Below are positions 1 to 9,609 of a stretch of DNA of 64,000 nucleotides, piece by piece. The stretch comes from Nostoc edaphicum CCNP1411 (GTDB lineage: Bacteria; Cyanobacteriota; Cyanobacteriia; Cyanobacteriales; Nostocaceae): assembly GCF_014023275.1 (NCBI RefSeq), contig NZ_CP054698.1, forward strand, positions 5,851,001 through 5,915,000. The letters run 5' to 3'. Position 1 is the first letter of the stretch. Each line of letters opens with the position of its first letter. Made by a program: the position numbers and the translations under genes. Below the pieces are notes generated by a model. It was not told where the DNA came from and did no database searches. It was given only the letters and a program-made list of their open reading frames with translations.

Positions 1-331
1 GGCCGCCATTGTACAACCACTCATCTAAGGAAGCTGCTTCCCAGATTGGGTAGAAGTGCAAGCCGATGGCGTTTGAAGAAGGAACAACTGCACCAGAGAT
101 GATGTTGTTTCCGTAGATCAAAGAACCTGCAACTGGTTCGCGGATACCATCGATGTCCACAGGAGGAGCAGCGATAAAGGCAATTACGAAGCAGGTGGTC
201 GCAGCTAGCAGGGTAGGAATCATCAAAACACCAAACCAACCGATGTAAATACGGTTGTCAGTGCTGGTGATCCACTCGCAAAAGCGATCCCATACGCTAG
301 CGCCAGAGCGCCGTTGTAAGGTTGTGGTCAT
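1..331 (-). CDS. psbA: Photosystem II D1 protein, 5' end only (cut by window edge)
   Basis: The reverse strand from position 331 encodes the first 110 residues of D1, beginning [20 protein letters not shown]. It continues through the first transmembrane helix into the lumenal stretch with [16 protein letters not shown] and ends at NGG at the window edge. D1 is the reaction-centre subunit of photosystem II in the thylakoid membrane; it binds the Mn cluster, P680 and QB and turns over rapidly in light. The N-terminal region matches the family without gaps, so the identification is secure. The catalytic C-terminal part lies outside the window. Cyanobacteria usually carry several psbA copies; which one this is cannot be told from 110 residues. 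An unusual hairpin sits in the leader just upstream. Confidence 0.98.
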   Translation of the reverse strand, partial: MTTTLQRRSGASVWDRFCEWITSTDNRIYIGWFGVLMIPTLLAATTCFVIAFIAAPPVDIDGIREPVAGSLIYGNNIISGAVVPSSNAIGLHFYPIWEAASLDEWLYNGG

Positions 332-364
332 TGTTTTATAAGTGCTATTTGTTGTTAAATATGG

Positions 365-390
365 AACAAGCAAGATTGATTTTGCTTGTT
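365..390 (-). promoter_or_regulatory. Hairpin in psbA 5' leader; upstream gap 332-670
   Basis: A perfect 9-bp inverted repeat (aacaagcaa / ttgcttgtt) with an 8-nt loop lies 34-59 bases upstream of the psbA start, in the likely untranslated leader. psbA expression in cyanobacteria is known to be regulated in part through leader RNA stability, so a stabilising or RNase-sensitive stem is plausible, but that role is inference. The rest of 332-670 is AT-rich. I could not pick a convincing -35/-10 pair and see no other gene. Confidence 0.45.
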
Positions 391-670
391 GAAATACAGT
401 CTACATGAATTTACTTTGACGCGATCTTTGACTTAATATTCTGTAACAGTATTCTTTAAAAAGATCATCGAAATATAAAGTTTTCCTACTAGATAAAAGT
501 AATCAAGTGAGGCTTTGTAAGCCACTTCAAGACCAACCTAGCTATAAATTTAATGATGCGATCGCCTAGTTAATTGTCTTTACATTCCTTTACAAATAAG
601 CCGTTATAAAAATTTTAAGTCCTGTTGTTTTGTAACGAAATAATAAGTTGTAAATTGACTTATGTTTCTG

Positions 671-2170
671 TTAAAAATCAAAGTAAATGTAGGGCAAACT
701 GCCTTCAGGAGCGAATAACCAAACAGCGTAGAAGCAGATGGGAACGAAGACAAGCTTAAGAGGCCAGTTAAACTCTAACTTCAGCATTCGGTTGAAGGCA
801 TAGACTATAGCCATGAAGGCAGCTAAAGTTAGAAGTACCCAAGTGAGTTGGTATTGACTCATATTTAAGGCATCTACATAGACCTTTTGAGCAAACTGGG
901 CATCAGCTGGATAACCCCAAAGATGGCGAATTACCAAAGAAGAGTCTTGAAGATTAGGTAGACGGAACCAAATCCAAGAGGTAAAAACCATCAATTGAGT
1001 TAAGAACCAAGCTACAAAGATACCCAGAGGATTTTGCCAGAAATGTTCTAGATTTTCAAAGCGATCGCTCATAGTATCTGTAAGTCGATGAACCACCAAG
1101 GCTAACCCGTGGAATATGCCCCAAACTACATAACCCAAAGCAGCACCGTGCCAGATACCAGCGATTAGCATCACAATAAATAAATTCCAGCAGGTACGGA
1201 CTAAACCCCGACGGGAACCACCCAAAGGAAAGTAGACATAGTTACGCAGCCAATCTCCTAGAGTCATGTGCCAGCGCCGCCAAAATTCTGAAATATTGGT
1301 GCTGAAGTAGGGAAAGTCAAAATTCTCAGGTAGAACCAAGCCGAAAAGCATAGCACTACCACGGGCGATGTCTACGTAACCGTTGAAATCTAGATATAAT
1401 TGCAAACCGTAGGCGAATGTAGCTAACCAGAGATCGGTACTACCCGCCCGTTGCAGATTACCAAAACATAAATCGACGAAAATTCCAAGGTGGTCTGCAA
1501 AAATACCTTTTTTGACTGCGCCTCTAGCAATCAACCACAGCGCCTCAGCTACTCTATCGCTACTGGGAAAGTTTAGTGTATTGAATTGATTTGCTAAGTT
1601 GTGATAGCGCGTAATCGGGCCGGAAATGAGTTTGGCAAAGAATAATTTGTAGGTGGCAAATTTGACAAAATTATCACTAGCAGGGGCACCACGATAGACA
1701 TCTACTAAATAGGCAATGCATTCAAAGGTAAAAAAGGAAATTCCTAATGGTGCAATCAATTTAAAAGAGCTATCTGGTGAGTTTGTTTGCACATGAAAAA
1801 CAAACTTGAATAAAGGGGTAAAATACTTAAAACCTAATAACAGTAAAACATTTAGAATTATACCCACCCACAAAACTTTTAGACGGCGACGATTCCAATC
1901 ACCTTGAGCAAATTGCCACTCTTCATTAGAAATTTGCCAATCAAGAGAATGTTTTCCTGGTGATGTATTTTGCCCAATCTCCAGCCCTACACGGAAATTA
2001 ATAAACGTCAAGGCTAATAGTAATGGTATGTACTGAATATGCAAAGATGCATAGAAAACCAAACTGGCAATTAGCAGCGTCCACAATCGCAATTTCTGTT
2101 GTGCCAAAGACCAGTAAATTCCTAATACACTCAATAAGAACAGCCCATAGAAAATTGATATAAAGTTCAT
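671..2170 (-). CDS. MBOAT-family membrane O-acyltransferase (AlgI-like)
   Basis: A 499-residue polytopic protein with about ten or more hydrophobic segments. It has the hallmarks of the membrane-bound O-acyltransferase family: an EFWRRWHMTLGDWLRNYV block near residues 295-312 and the catalytic-type His in GIWHGA at about 341. AlgI/PatA relatives move acetyl groups across the cytoplasmic membrane and hand them to an SGNH-fold transferase that esterifies an exported polysaccharide or cell-wall sugar. The upstream gene on the same strand encodes just such an SGNH-like partner (DUF1574), so the two probably form an O-acylation pair. Length is normal for the AlgI branch. The acceptor glycan is unknown. 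The start is the ATG at 2170, next to a heptamer repeat array. Confidence 0.9.
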   Translation of the reverse strand: MNFISIFYGLFLLSVLGIYWSLAQQKLRLWTLLIASLVFYASLHIQYIPLLLALTFINFRVGLEIGQNTSPGKHSLDWQISNEEWQFAQGDWNRRRLKVLWVGIILNVLLLLGFKYFTPLFKFVFHVQTNSPDSSFKLIAPLGISFFTFECIAYLVDVYRGAPASDNFVKFATYKLFFAKLISGPITRYHNLANQFNTLNFPSSDRVAEALWLIARGAVKKGIFADHLGIFVDLCFGNLQRAGSTDLWLATFAYGLQLYLDFNGYVDIARGSAMLFGLVLPENFDFPYFSTNISEFWRRWHMTLGDWLRNYVYFPLGGSRRGLVRTCWNLFIVMLIAGIWHGAALGYVVWGIFHGLALVVHRLTDTMSDRFENLEHFWQNPLGIFVAWFLTQLMVFTSWIWFRLPNLQDSSLVIRHLWGYPADAQFAQKVYVDALNMSQYQLTWVLLTLAAFMAIVYAFNRMLKLEFNWPLKLVFVPICFYAVWLFAPEGSLPYIYFDF

Positions 2171-2171
2171 T

Positions 2172-2274
2172 TTTTAGTCATTGGTCATTTGTCATTGGTC
2201 ATTTGTCATTTGTCATTGGGTATTGTGGATTATTCTCCCCAGTCCCTATTCCCTATTCCCCATTCCCCATTCCC
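2172..2274. repeat. Heptanucleotide STRR arrays between MBOAT and DUF1574 genes
   Basis: Two adjacent arrays of 7-base units: gtcattg/gtcattt (about 2177-2220), then ccctatt/ccccatt (about 2240-2275). They fill the whole gap between the two genes and reach the stop codon of the upstream gene. This matches the short tandemly repeated repetitive (STRR) sequences known from heterocystous cyanobacteria. Confidence 0.8.
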
Positions 2275-5200
2275 CTACTTCACTGGCCAAGGAATCATCG
2301 GGTCATTAGCCAGCTTTTTCGAGACTTCGTATGCACCAAAGCGGTTGAGGTGGCTAGGATCAGAAAAGTAGTCATTTACTTTTATCCACTGTTGGCTCAA
2401 ATCACGATAAATAAAGTTGGGATTAGTAGCCAAACGCAACATATATTGCTGAAATTCCTGCTCATATTGCCTACGCACTGGATCTAAATAATCTCCTGTC
2501 AAAGGCATATTGACAAACACTAAGGAAATTTTCTGAGATTGGGCAAACTGAAGCACTTCTTGAAAAGCAGCATCTTGCTGTCCTTCTACTTGGAAAGATT
2601 TATAGTCATTGTCGTAATTTCCGGTAACTCTAGAATATTTTTGATAATATCTAGCGGGATTGAAACGAATAGACAAAGGTAGAAAGCCATCAAAGTCAAC
2701 TGATTGCCGAGAAGTACTTTCATCTGAAGTACCGTCTGTTAGCTGTCTTTCTGATGCAACTGTCTGATTATGACCAAGTATGAGGAGTTGTTTTTGCAGT
2801 AAACTTTTTATTTGATCGCGATTTGGATAGCTACTGGAAACAGATGCTAGAGCTTGATTCAATGACTCATTAACAGCTTGATACGTACTAATCTCCGGTA
2901 CGTCCTCATTTGTCTTTTTCTCTCCCGAATTTACCGTATTTTCGGCTAAATCATCGCTATTTGCATCTGTTGGAGTTTTTTGGAATGCTTGTTTATAACC
3001 AACTGATGCAGCGATGGATTTAAAGGTAATATCCTCGCGTCCACCATTGAAAGCACGAGCACCATCTGCCCAGATAATTATTTTAGGCAGTTCTGATGGT
3101 TCTAACACGTGGCGAATCACAAAGTCTACAACTTGTGCGGTAGCACCGTTGATCCCAAAATTAAACACGTCCAGATTTGGATAACCCTGAGTCGCTAAAG
3201 CTTTAGAAAGTGCTGCTGGATCTACTCCTCTAAGGGCGCGGGAGGAGCCAATAATCAATACATCTGGCGGACTACCAGTTCTAGCTAAACGCTGTTTATA
3301 CAGTGCTAGTTGTTCATCTAACTGCCTGACATTGAAACTTGGCATCTGCGATCGCGCTGCTAAAAGAATAGCTGTTGCGGTTGCTTTTTCTTTCAGTGGT
3401 GCGGCTGCCAAATTCTTAGTCGGGGTATCATCATTTTGGGTAAATTCCGAAGCATTAAATACAGAACTCTGATTTGGAGGAGATTTTGTCTTGGAAGTGC
3501 TGCTAAAAAATGTCGTATTTCCACTCTGATTTTTCCCAGATGTCAAAGATGCCTTATGCTCAGAGGATGATGAAAGCGAGACATTAGCGACTTTTGGCGA
3601 ACTAGTCCGTGCAATAATTCGACCCAATACCCAATCAGTTTGGAGAGTGAGTAATAATCCCAGTGTTCCCCAAACTAAAGCAATCTTGATTCCTTGAACA
3701 TCATGGTTATGTTCCGCTGACTGGTTGCTTTCGGTAAATAACTGGCTTTTCAACAGGAATTTTTTCGCTGTTGAACTCGCCGTTGCCATCCAATCTCGCG
3801 CTACTTCGGTTACAAAACTTTGAACTTCTTCTGTCGTTAAGTCGGGGCGCAAAATTGGCTCACTAGTCTCAGAGGTTACGAGATCGTTAACGTATTTAGA
3901 GGTAGCAGCGAATTCTGGGGTTGCTTCTGGCACTAAACGCTGGCGATGTTCAAGATCAACGCCATAATGCCAAAAAGGTTCTTTATTCCCAGCGCGGCGA
4001 CCGTATATACGTACTCCCATCATACCGGGAATTTTTAATTGGCGAATAAACTGCGTAATTTTACTTGCTACTTGTTGACGCCCTGGACAAACAGGTGCGT
4101 CACACATAATATGCAATAAATCATTTTTGTTCAGTAAAAGTACGCGAATTCCACCTGTCAATAGCCGCCAATCCAGGTCAGGGTTGAGTAAGCGCTCTAG
4201 TAAAAAGATGATGGCTGGTTCATCGCCAGTATTTGCCAACTCTAATGGTGATGGGGCAAAGGCGGGATGTGTTGCAGCGGGTAAAGCCAGCCAATCAATC
4301 CAAGTGGGTTGCTTGTCGCCTGCTTTTTGTCCGTATACGGTGGCGGCGAGAATGCCTTGAGGAGCGATCGCTTCTAGCTGGGGTACAATCGCCTTTAAGC
4401 ACACTTCCTTGTCTGGGATTGGGGCAGTTCCTAAGGGATCAAAAGCTGGGGTACAAAAGATATGTAGCGTTGATTCTTTCAGAGAAACTTGGACAGCAAC
4501 TTTTAACCCTGATAGTACCTCAGTTAATAATCGAGCGATCGCTTGTATATCCCCCCAACGCGCCCACTCTTTTAGCATTACTTCTGGTGGTGTCAAATCC
4601 ACCCGCAGCAGCCAATCATGTACAGTTTCGCCGCTCACCTGAGAAACAATAACTGCATCTTGGTAGCCGGAAAGATTGAGATAACGCAACTTTTGTGCTA
4701 TTGGTTCAGCAAGCAAGGATGCATCAGGGCTATAGCTCGATTGGCAAAATATCCACAGGCGATTTTCTTCTGGCTGAGAATTCTTTGGCTTATATAGCTT
4801 AATCTTTGCCTGTACCGATACACCTAAGGTACTCAGAGTTTCGCTGAGATATCGAGCGATCGCTTCTGGGTTGCCTTGGCGTGCCAAACTTTCGTTAGAG
4901 ACAATTAACGCTCCACCCGATTGTTTGGATTTTTCCGAGTCTGCTAGCAAGGCTTGCTCCACCTGCTCCAGATGCTTATCTATTTGATTCAAGTAAACCC
5001 GATGGCACCATTTGGGGCGCTGTTCCCCTTTTCTTCGGCCATAGACAAATACTTGATATATTGAGGGTTGTTCGTTACTTGTGAGGATATCTAAGTTTGT
5101 TTGCTGTAGTGCTTGCAGCAAATCAGACAAAGTGTGCCAACGCTGCGGACATTCTGTACCTTCACAAAGAATATGAAGGTCATTTCCCCGCAACCGGACT

Positions 5201-5283
5201 TTCACCCCGAAAGTGTTGATCCCTGTTGCTTGGCTTACCCATTGCACTAAGGATTGCTGGCGATCTGGTAATACTGTTTTCAT
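2275..5283 (-). CDS. DUF1574-type protein: four N-terminal repeats, one TM segment, SGNH-like domain
   Basis: A 1002-residue protein. Residues 1-440 hold four diverged copies of a roughly 100-residue unit, each with an LHI(L/F)C-like strand (about 36, 177, 273, 390) and, in three copies, a later V(Y)G(R/Q)(R/K)xG...P.W motif. One hydrophobic segment (about 533-553) follows, then a Ser-rich linker (555-625). The C-terminal part resembles an SGNH hydrolase/acetyltransferase: IIGSSRALRG at 677-686 supplies the candidate nucleophile Ser, FGINGAT the oxyanion region, and DPSHLNRFGA at 975-984 the Asp-x-x-His. The adjacent MBOAT gene supports a role as the extracytoplasmic acceptor-side O-acyltransferase, as AlgJ/AlgX are for AlgI. 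The tandem N-terminal domains are of unknown function and lie on the other side of the membrane segment. Product naming as DUF1574 is by recalled family features. Confidence 0.8.
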   Translation of the reverse strand: MKTVLPDRQQSLVQWVSQATGINTFGVKVRLRGNDLHILCEGTECPQRWHTLSDLLQALQQTNLDILTSNEQPSIYQVFVYGRRKGEQRPKWCHRVYLNQIDKHLEQVEQALLADSEKSKQSGGALIVSNESLARQGNPEAIARYLSETLSTLGVSVQAKIKLYKPKNSQPEENRLWIFCQSSYSPDASLLAEPIAQKLRYLNLSGYQDAVIVSQVSGETVHDWLLRVDLTPPEVMLKEWARWGDIQAIARLLTEVLSGLKVAVQVSLKESTLHIFCTPAFDPLGTAPIPDKEVCLKAIVPQLEAIAPQGILAATVYGQKAGDKQPTWIDWLALPAATHPAFAPSPLELANTGDEPAIIFLLERLLNPDLDWRLLTGGIRVLLLNKNDLLHIMCDAPVCPGRQQVASKITQFIRQLKIPGMMGVRIYGRRAGNKEPFWHYGVDLEHRQRLVPEATPEFAATSKYVNDLVTSETSEPILRPDLTTEEVQSFVTEVARDWMATASSTAKKFLLKSQLFTESNQSAEHNHDVQGIKIALVWGTLGLLLTLQTDWVLGRIIARTSSPKVANVSLSSSSEHKASLTSGKNQSGNTTFFSSTSKTKSPPNQSSVFNASEFTQNDDTPTKNLAAAPLKEKATATAILLAARSQMPSFNVRQLDEQLALYKQRLARTGSPPDVLIIGSSRALRGVDPAALSKALATQGYPNLDVFNFGINGATAQVVDFVIRHVLEPSELPKIIIWADGARAFNGGREDITFKSIAASVGYKQAFQKTPTDANSDDLAENTVNSGEKKTNEDVPEISTYQAVNESLNQALASVSSSYPNRDQIKSLLQKQLLILGHNQTVASERQLTDGTSDESTSRQSVDFDGFLPLSIRFNPARYYQKYSRVTGNYDNDYKSFQVEGQQDAAFQEVLQFAQSQKISLVFVNMPLTGDYLDPVRRQYEQEFQQYMLRLATNPNFIYRDLSQQWIKVNDYFSDPSHLNRFGAYEVSKKLANDPMIPWPVK

Positions 5284-5725
5284 GCTCAGTTAACTTTACA
5301 GGAAGCGATTGTTGGGGGATAGTGCCTGCACTTGTAAACTAGAACCATAGGTCTATCACACTCTGACGTTTTTTTTTAACAATTTTGTTACCTTCGTAGC
5401 TCACAAAATCGGCCAAGATAGTCTTGTACAGGTTGCAAGTCTGACTAATGTTGAGTTTTGCGTTTATTTTACTAATAGGGAGTCAGAAATCAGAAGTTAG
5501 GAGCCAGGAGTCAGAATAATTTTATATGACTGGCTGATGACTTGTCCTTTAAAACCGGACTCGCGTCCCAATGTGCTAATGTAACGCCCCTGATAGGCGA
5601 AACAAACAACAAGCTTATCTCATTTCAACTCCATCCCTTGATCGTTGGAGTCATCTTAACTCCTAACTCTTAACTCCTGACTCATAACTCCTTTTGACTC
5701 ATATTCCCATAACCAAAAATTAGCA
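5284..5725. repeat. Intergenic region with ggagtca/taactcc heptamer repeats
   Basis: No gene is seen in this 442-bp stretch between divergent genes. It contains ggagtca-type heptamers at about 5478-5516 and the complementary taactcc/ctgactc type at about 5648-5700. The two could pair as an inverted repeat in a transcript. The promoter of the minus-strand DUF1574 gene should lie just above 5283, but no clear box is visible. Confidence 0.55.
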
Positions 5726-5980
5726 ATGCCTCCTACCAACCAACAACCCTCAACTAACCCGCCATCTAATCTGGATTTTTTTAGCATTCCCCAATCTTTC
5801 CTTTTACAAATAGGTACAGCGTCTATATTACTGCTGCTCATTACCGGAAAAACTACAGTAAGAGCACTAGAATCCATCGGGGAAGCCAGTGAAGAATTAT
5901 TTCGAGGCGATCGCCTACCCAACCTCGACTTCCCAGATGAACACGAAATCAATCAAGATGAGAAGATATACACCAAATAA
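5726..5980 (+). CDS. Small single-span membrane protein, unknown function
   Basis: An 84-residue protein starting at ATG 5726. It has a Pro/Asn-rich N-terminus (about 1-17), one hydrophobic helix (FLLQIGTASILLLLITGK, about 28-45) and an acidic C-terminal tail containing LPNLDFPDEHEINQDE. The layout suggests a single-pass membrane protein with a polar tail. It lies 84 bases upstream of ppc on the same strand and could be co-transcribed with it. The tidy amino-acid composition and HIP1 octamer within the frame suggest a real gene. I do not recognise a named family. Confidence 0.6.
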   Translation: MPPTNQQPSTNPPSNLDFFSIPQSFLLQIGTASILLLLITGKTTVRALESIGEASEELFRGDRLPNLDFPDEHEINQDEKIYTK

Positions 5981-6064
5981 TTATTTGCTCAGGAACAACC
6001 CGGTGAGCATTAAGTGCAAAACCTAGAACCGTAAACAGTAATTAGCTTTACAAGAATAGAGAAT

Positions 6065-9000
6065 ATGGGTTCCCTTTTATACTCTTCGTCTCAAACTGCG
6101 GATATATACCCGGTGTCGGAATTATTTTTGCGTCATCGTCTCCAGGTAGTGGAAGAATTGTGGGAGTCAGTTCTCCGGCAAGAATGCGGTCAAAATATGG
6201 TAGATCTGTTGCGGCAGTTGCGCGATCTATGTTCACCAGAAGGACAAGCAACAAATGACCAAGCATCCTCAGCCGTTAAATTAATTGAACAACTAAATAT
6301 CAACGAAGCAATCCGTGCGGCTCGTGCTTTCGCTCTATATTTTCAGTTGATCAACATCATAGAGCAGGAATACGAACAACGGCAGCAATTGAGCCGCTAT
6401 GAAGCAGAAACAGAAGCGACAGATGCAGAAAGAGCATCTAATGTCAACTATTCTTCCAATCAAAGAGAAGATGATGCGCCTGTTAGCAAGGGAATAGCAG
6501 CAGAATTGCTAAGAAAGAGTTATCTAGAAAAAGCGCAAGTCAAACCAAAAGGGACTTTTGCTGCTTTATTTCCCTATTTATTCAAACTGAATGTACCACC
6601 CCAGCAAATTCAACGTCTAATTGCACATCTGGATGTGCGCTTAGTTTTCACAGCACACCCAACGGAAATTGTTCGTCATACCATCCGCGATAAGCAGCGC
6701 CAGGTGGTACAACTCTTACAAAAACTAGATGCCTTGGAAAACCATTCTGGTGGTACATCTGGGGGATATGCTTGGGAAGCAGCAGATGTCCGCGAACAAT
6801 TGCTCGAAGAAATTCGCTTGTGGTGGCGCACAGATGAACTTCACCAGTTTAAACCCACGGTGCTAGACGAAGTAGATTATGCCCTGCACTACTTCCAAGA
6901 AGTTTTGTTTGATGGCATTCCCCAACTTTATAAACGTTTCAAACATACCCTATCCAATACCTTTCCTTGGCTAGAACCACCGAGTAAAAACTTTTGCTCT
7001 TTCGGCTCTTGGGTAGGCTCAGACAGAGATGGGAATCCATCAGTCACACCCGAAATTACCTGGAAGACAGCTTGCTATCAGCGCAAAATGGTGATCGGGA
7101 GATATATTCAGTCAGTGAAAAATCTGATTGAATTGTTGAGTGTATCGATGCACTGGAGTGATGTTTTACCAGACTTACTGGAATCTCTAGAATTGGATCA
7201 GTCCCAGTTGAGTGAGGTATATGATGCGCTGGCGTTGCGTTATCGACAAGAACCCTATCGGCTCAAACTGGCTTATGTGCTGAAACGGCTGGAAAATACT
7301 CGCGATCGCAATCTAGCTTTATACAATCGAGAAACGCCAAAAAATCAAGATAGCCCCCTGTATCTTTCCGGAGCCGATTTTTTAGCAGAACTGCGGATGA
7401 TTCAGCGCAACTTGACAGAAACAGGTTTAAGCTGTCGAGAATTAGAAAATCTCATTTGTCAAGTAGAAATTTTTGGTTTTAACTTGACACAGCTAGATAT
7501 TCGCCAAGAATCATCCCGCCACGCCGATGCGCTGAATGAAATCCTGGAATACCTGCAAATATTACCTCAACCTTACAACGAACTCTCTGAGGAGCAAAGA
7601 GTCGCTTGGCTCACAGGAGAACTGCAAACCCGTCGGCCATTAATTCCGGCAGAATTGCCATTTTCCGAAAAAACCAACGATGTAATTGAAACCTTTCGCG
7701 TCGTGCGATCGCTCCAACAAGAATTTGGTCTGAATATCTGCCAAACTTACATTATCAGCATGTGCCGCGACGTGAGCGACGTGCTGGAAGTATTGCTGTT
7801 AGCCAAAGAAGCCAGACTTTTTGACCCCGCCATTGCTGTAGGAACTATTCAAGTTGTCCCCCTATTTGAAACAGTAGAAGACTTACAACGCTCCCGAAGC
7901 GTCATGCGAAAACTGTTTGAACTCCCCTTATATCGCGCCTTATTAGCCGGCGGCTACGAACAGACAAAAACAGAGAGCGCTGTTGTGGATGAAAATTCAT
8001 CCTCCCCTGCCTCCCCCTGCCTCCCCCTGCCTCCCCCTGCCTCCCCTGCCCCCCCCCCTACTTTCCCCCTCCCCCTCCCCCCCTCACCCCCCAACTTGCA
8101 AGAAGTAATGCTGGGGGTATTCTGACAGCAACAAAGACTCTGGTTTTTTAAGTAGCAACTGGGAAATTCATAAAGCCCAAAAATCACTGCAACAAATAGC
8201 AGAAAACTATGATCTAAGTTTGCGAATTTTCCACGGACGCGGCGGTTCTGTAGGACGAGGTGGTGGCCCTGCTTACGAAGCGATTTTGGCTCAACCCGGT
8301 CATAGTATCAATGGACGAATCAAGATTACCGAACAAGGAGAAGTTTTGGCTTCCAAATACTCCTTGTTGGACTTGGCTTTGTACCACATGGAAACCATCA
8401 CCACAGCTGTGATTCAAGCTAGCCTACTGCGGACAGGGTTTGATGATATTGAACCCTGGAATGAGATTATGGAAGAATTAGCAGCGCGATCGCGTCAACA
8501 TTATCGTGCTTTAATTTACGAACAGCCTGATTTTGTTGACTTCTTCCACCAAGTAACCCCAATTGAAGAAATTAGCCAGCTACAAATTAGTTCTCGTCCA
8601 GCCCGCCGTCCATCTGGTAAGAAAGATTTAAGTAGTCTGCGAGCTATTCCTTGGGTATTTAGCTGGACACAAACTAGATTTTTGCTGCCTTCCTGGTACG
8701 GCGTTGGCACAGCTTTACAAGACTTCTTGAACGCAGAACCAGAAGAACATTTGAAATTGCTGCGCTACTTTTATGTTAAGTGGCCGTTCTTCAAGATGGT
8801 GATTTCTAAAGCCGAGATGACGTTGGCAAAAGTAGATATGCAAATGGCACATCACTACGTCCAAGAATTGTCAAAACCAGAAGATCAACTTCGTTTTGCC
8901 AAGGTTTTTGACCAAATTGCCAGCGAGTTCTATCTGACAAGAGATTTGGTGTTAAAAATCACCGATCACAATCGACTGTTAGATGGTGATCCTGTATTGC

Positions 9001-9200
9001 AGCGATCTGTGCAGTTACGCAATGGCACAATTGTCCCCTTGGGATTTATCCAAGTTTCACTACTTAAGCGCCTACGCCAGTCCCTAAATACTAATGCTAC
9101 TTCTGGAGTCATCCACTCTCGTTACAGCAAAGGCGAGTTACTGCGAGGGGCATTGTTAACTATTAATGGTATTGCCGCCGGGATGAGAAATACTGGTTGA
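6065..9200 (+). pseudogene. ppc: Phosphoenolpyruvate carboxylase, broken by one extra G
   Basis: PEP carboxylase adds bicarbonate to PEP to give oxaloacetate, the main anaplerotic route in cyanobacteria. The first frame (6065-8125) carries the N-terminal half with VFTAHPTEIVRHTIRDKQRQ (catalytic His) and GSWVGSDRDGNPSVT. It runs in frame to LQEVMLG and then hits TGA at 8123 where family members read [12 protein letters not shown]. Dropping one G from the G5 run at 8113-8117 restores [20 protein letters not shown] and joins it to the second half, which has [14 protein letters not shown] and ends at the conserved C-terminal RNTG (stop at 9200). Corrected, the product is about 1044 residues, close to the family norm plus a Pro-rich insert. 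Both halves are otherwise well conserved, so this looks like a very recent mutation, a sequencing or assembly slip, or a recoded site. ppc is normally indispensable, which favours the error explanation. Confidence 0.93.
7997..8097 (+). repeat. C-rich decamer repeat inside ppc
   Basis: Four near-perfect copies of a 10-base unit (tgcctccccc) followed by a C10 run and further C-rich tract. It encodes an in-frame Ser/Pro/Leu/Cys-rich insert just before LQEVMLG. The unit resembles intergenic low-complexity DNA of this genome. Family members carry a variable loop here, so the insertion is probably tolerated. Confidence 0.75.
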
Positions 9201-9202
9201 TT

Positions 9203-9309
9203 GGGAATGGCGCATTGGGCATGGGGCATGGGAATAAGGGACAAATGACCAATGACAAATGACAAATGACCAATGACAAATGACAAATGACAAATGACCA
9301 ATGACCAAT
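9203..9309. repeat. atgacca/atgacaa heptamer array running into the next start codon
   Basis: About 12 consecutive 7-base units (atgacaa or atgacca) from about 9237, preceded by a shorter gggcatg/ggaatgg array. The last unit supplies the ATG at 9308 of the following small gene, so the ribosome-binding region of that gene is made of repeat units. Confidence 0.8.
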
Positions 9310-9562
9310 GACAAAAAATAGAATTTTAATTTGCACTTTTTTGGCGTTGTCATCAGGTTTTTTTGGTGCTTACACCAGTGGGCAAATTACCATAATGCTG
9401 CATAGCCAAAAGTGCCAAAACCAACCTTGGGGTTTAAAGGAGATGTGCAACGCTTGGATGACACCAGGAGCAATATGGCAAGGTAGCACAACAGGACTGT
9501 GGACAGGTACTGTTTTAGGGGCGTTTGTTGGTGGTTTGGTGACGCGACAAGCTCGTGATTAG
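9308..9562 (+). CDS. Small membrane protein, unknown function
   Basis: An 84-residue protein with an N-terminal hydrophobic stretch (about 5-28) and a second Gly-rich hydrophobic stretch (about 58-78, GSTTGLWTGTVLGAFVGGLV). Two Cys lie between them (CQNQPWGLKEMC), which could form a lumenal or periplasmic disulfide. The chosen ATG is the last one provided by the heptamer array; no Shine-Dalgarno is visible because the upstream sequence is pure repeat. The protein looks like a two-helix hairpin membrane protein. No family is recognised. Confidence 0.6.
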   Translation: MTKNRILICTFLALSSGFFGAYTSGQITIMLHSQKCQNQPWGLKEMCNAWMTPGAIWQGSTTGLWTGTVLGAFVGGLVTRQARD

Positions 9563-9609
9563 TCTGTTGACTAATTAATCAAACGTGAATTCGATGAATC
9601 TCTCCTTAA

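Noticed and set aside
4127..4652. Plus-strand frames inside the DUF1574 gene
   Set aside because: Antisense shadows of a long conserved reading frame.
7954..8187. Reverse-strand Gly-rich frame opposite the ppc repeat
   Set aside because: Low complexity arising from the C-rich tract; it is antisense to a conserved gene.
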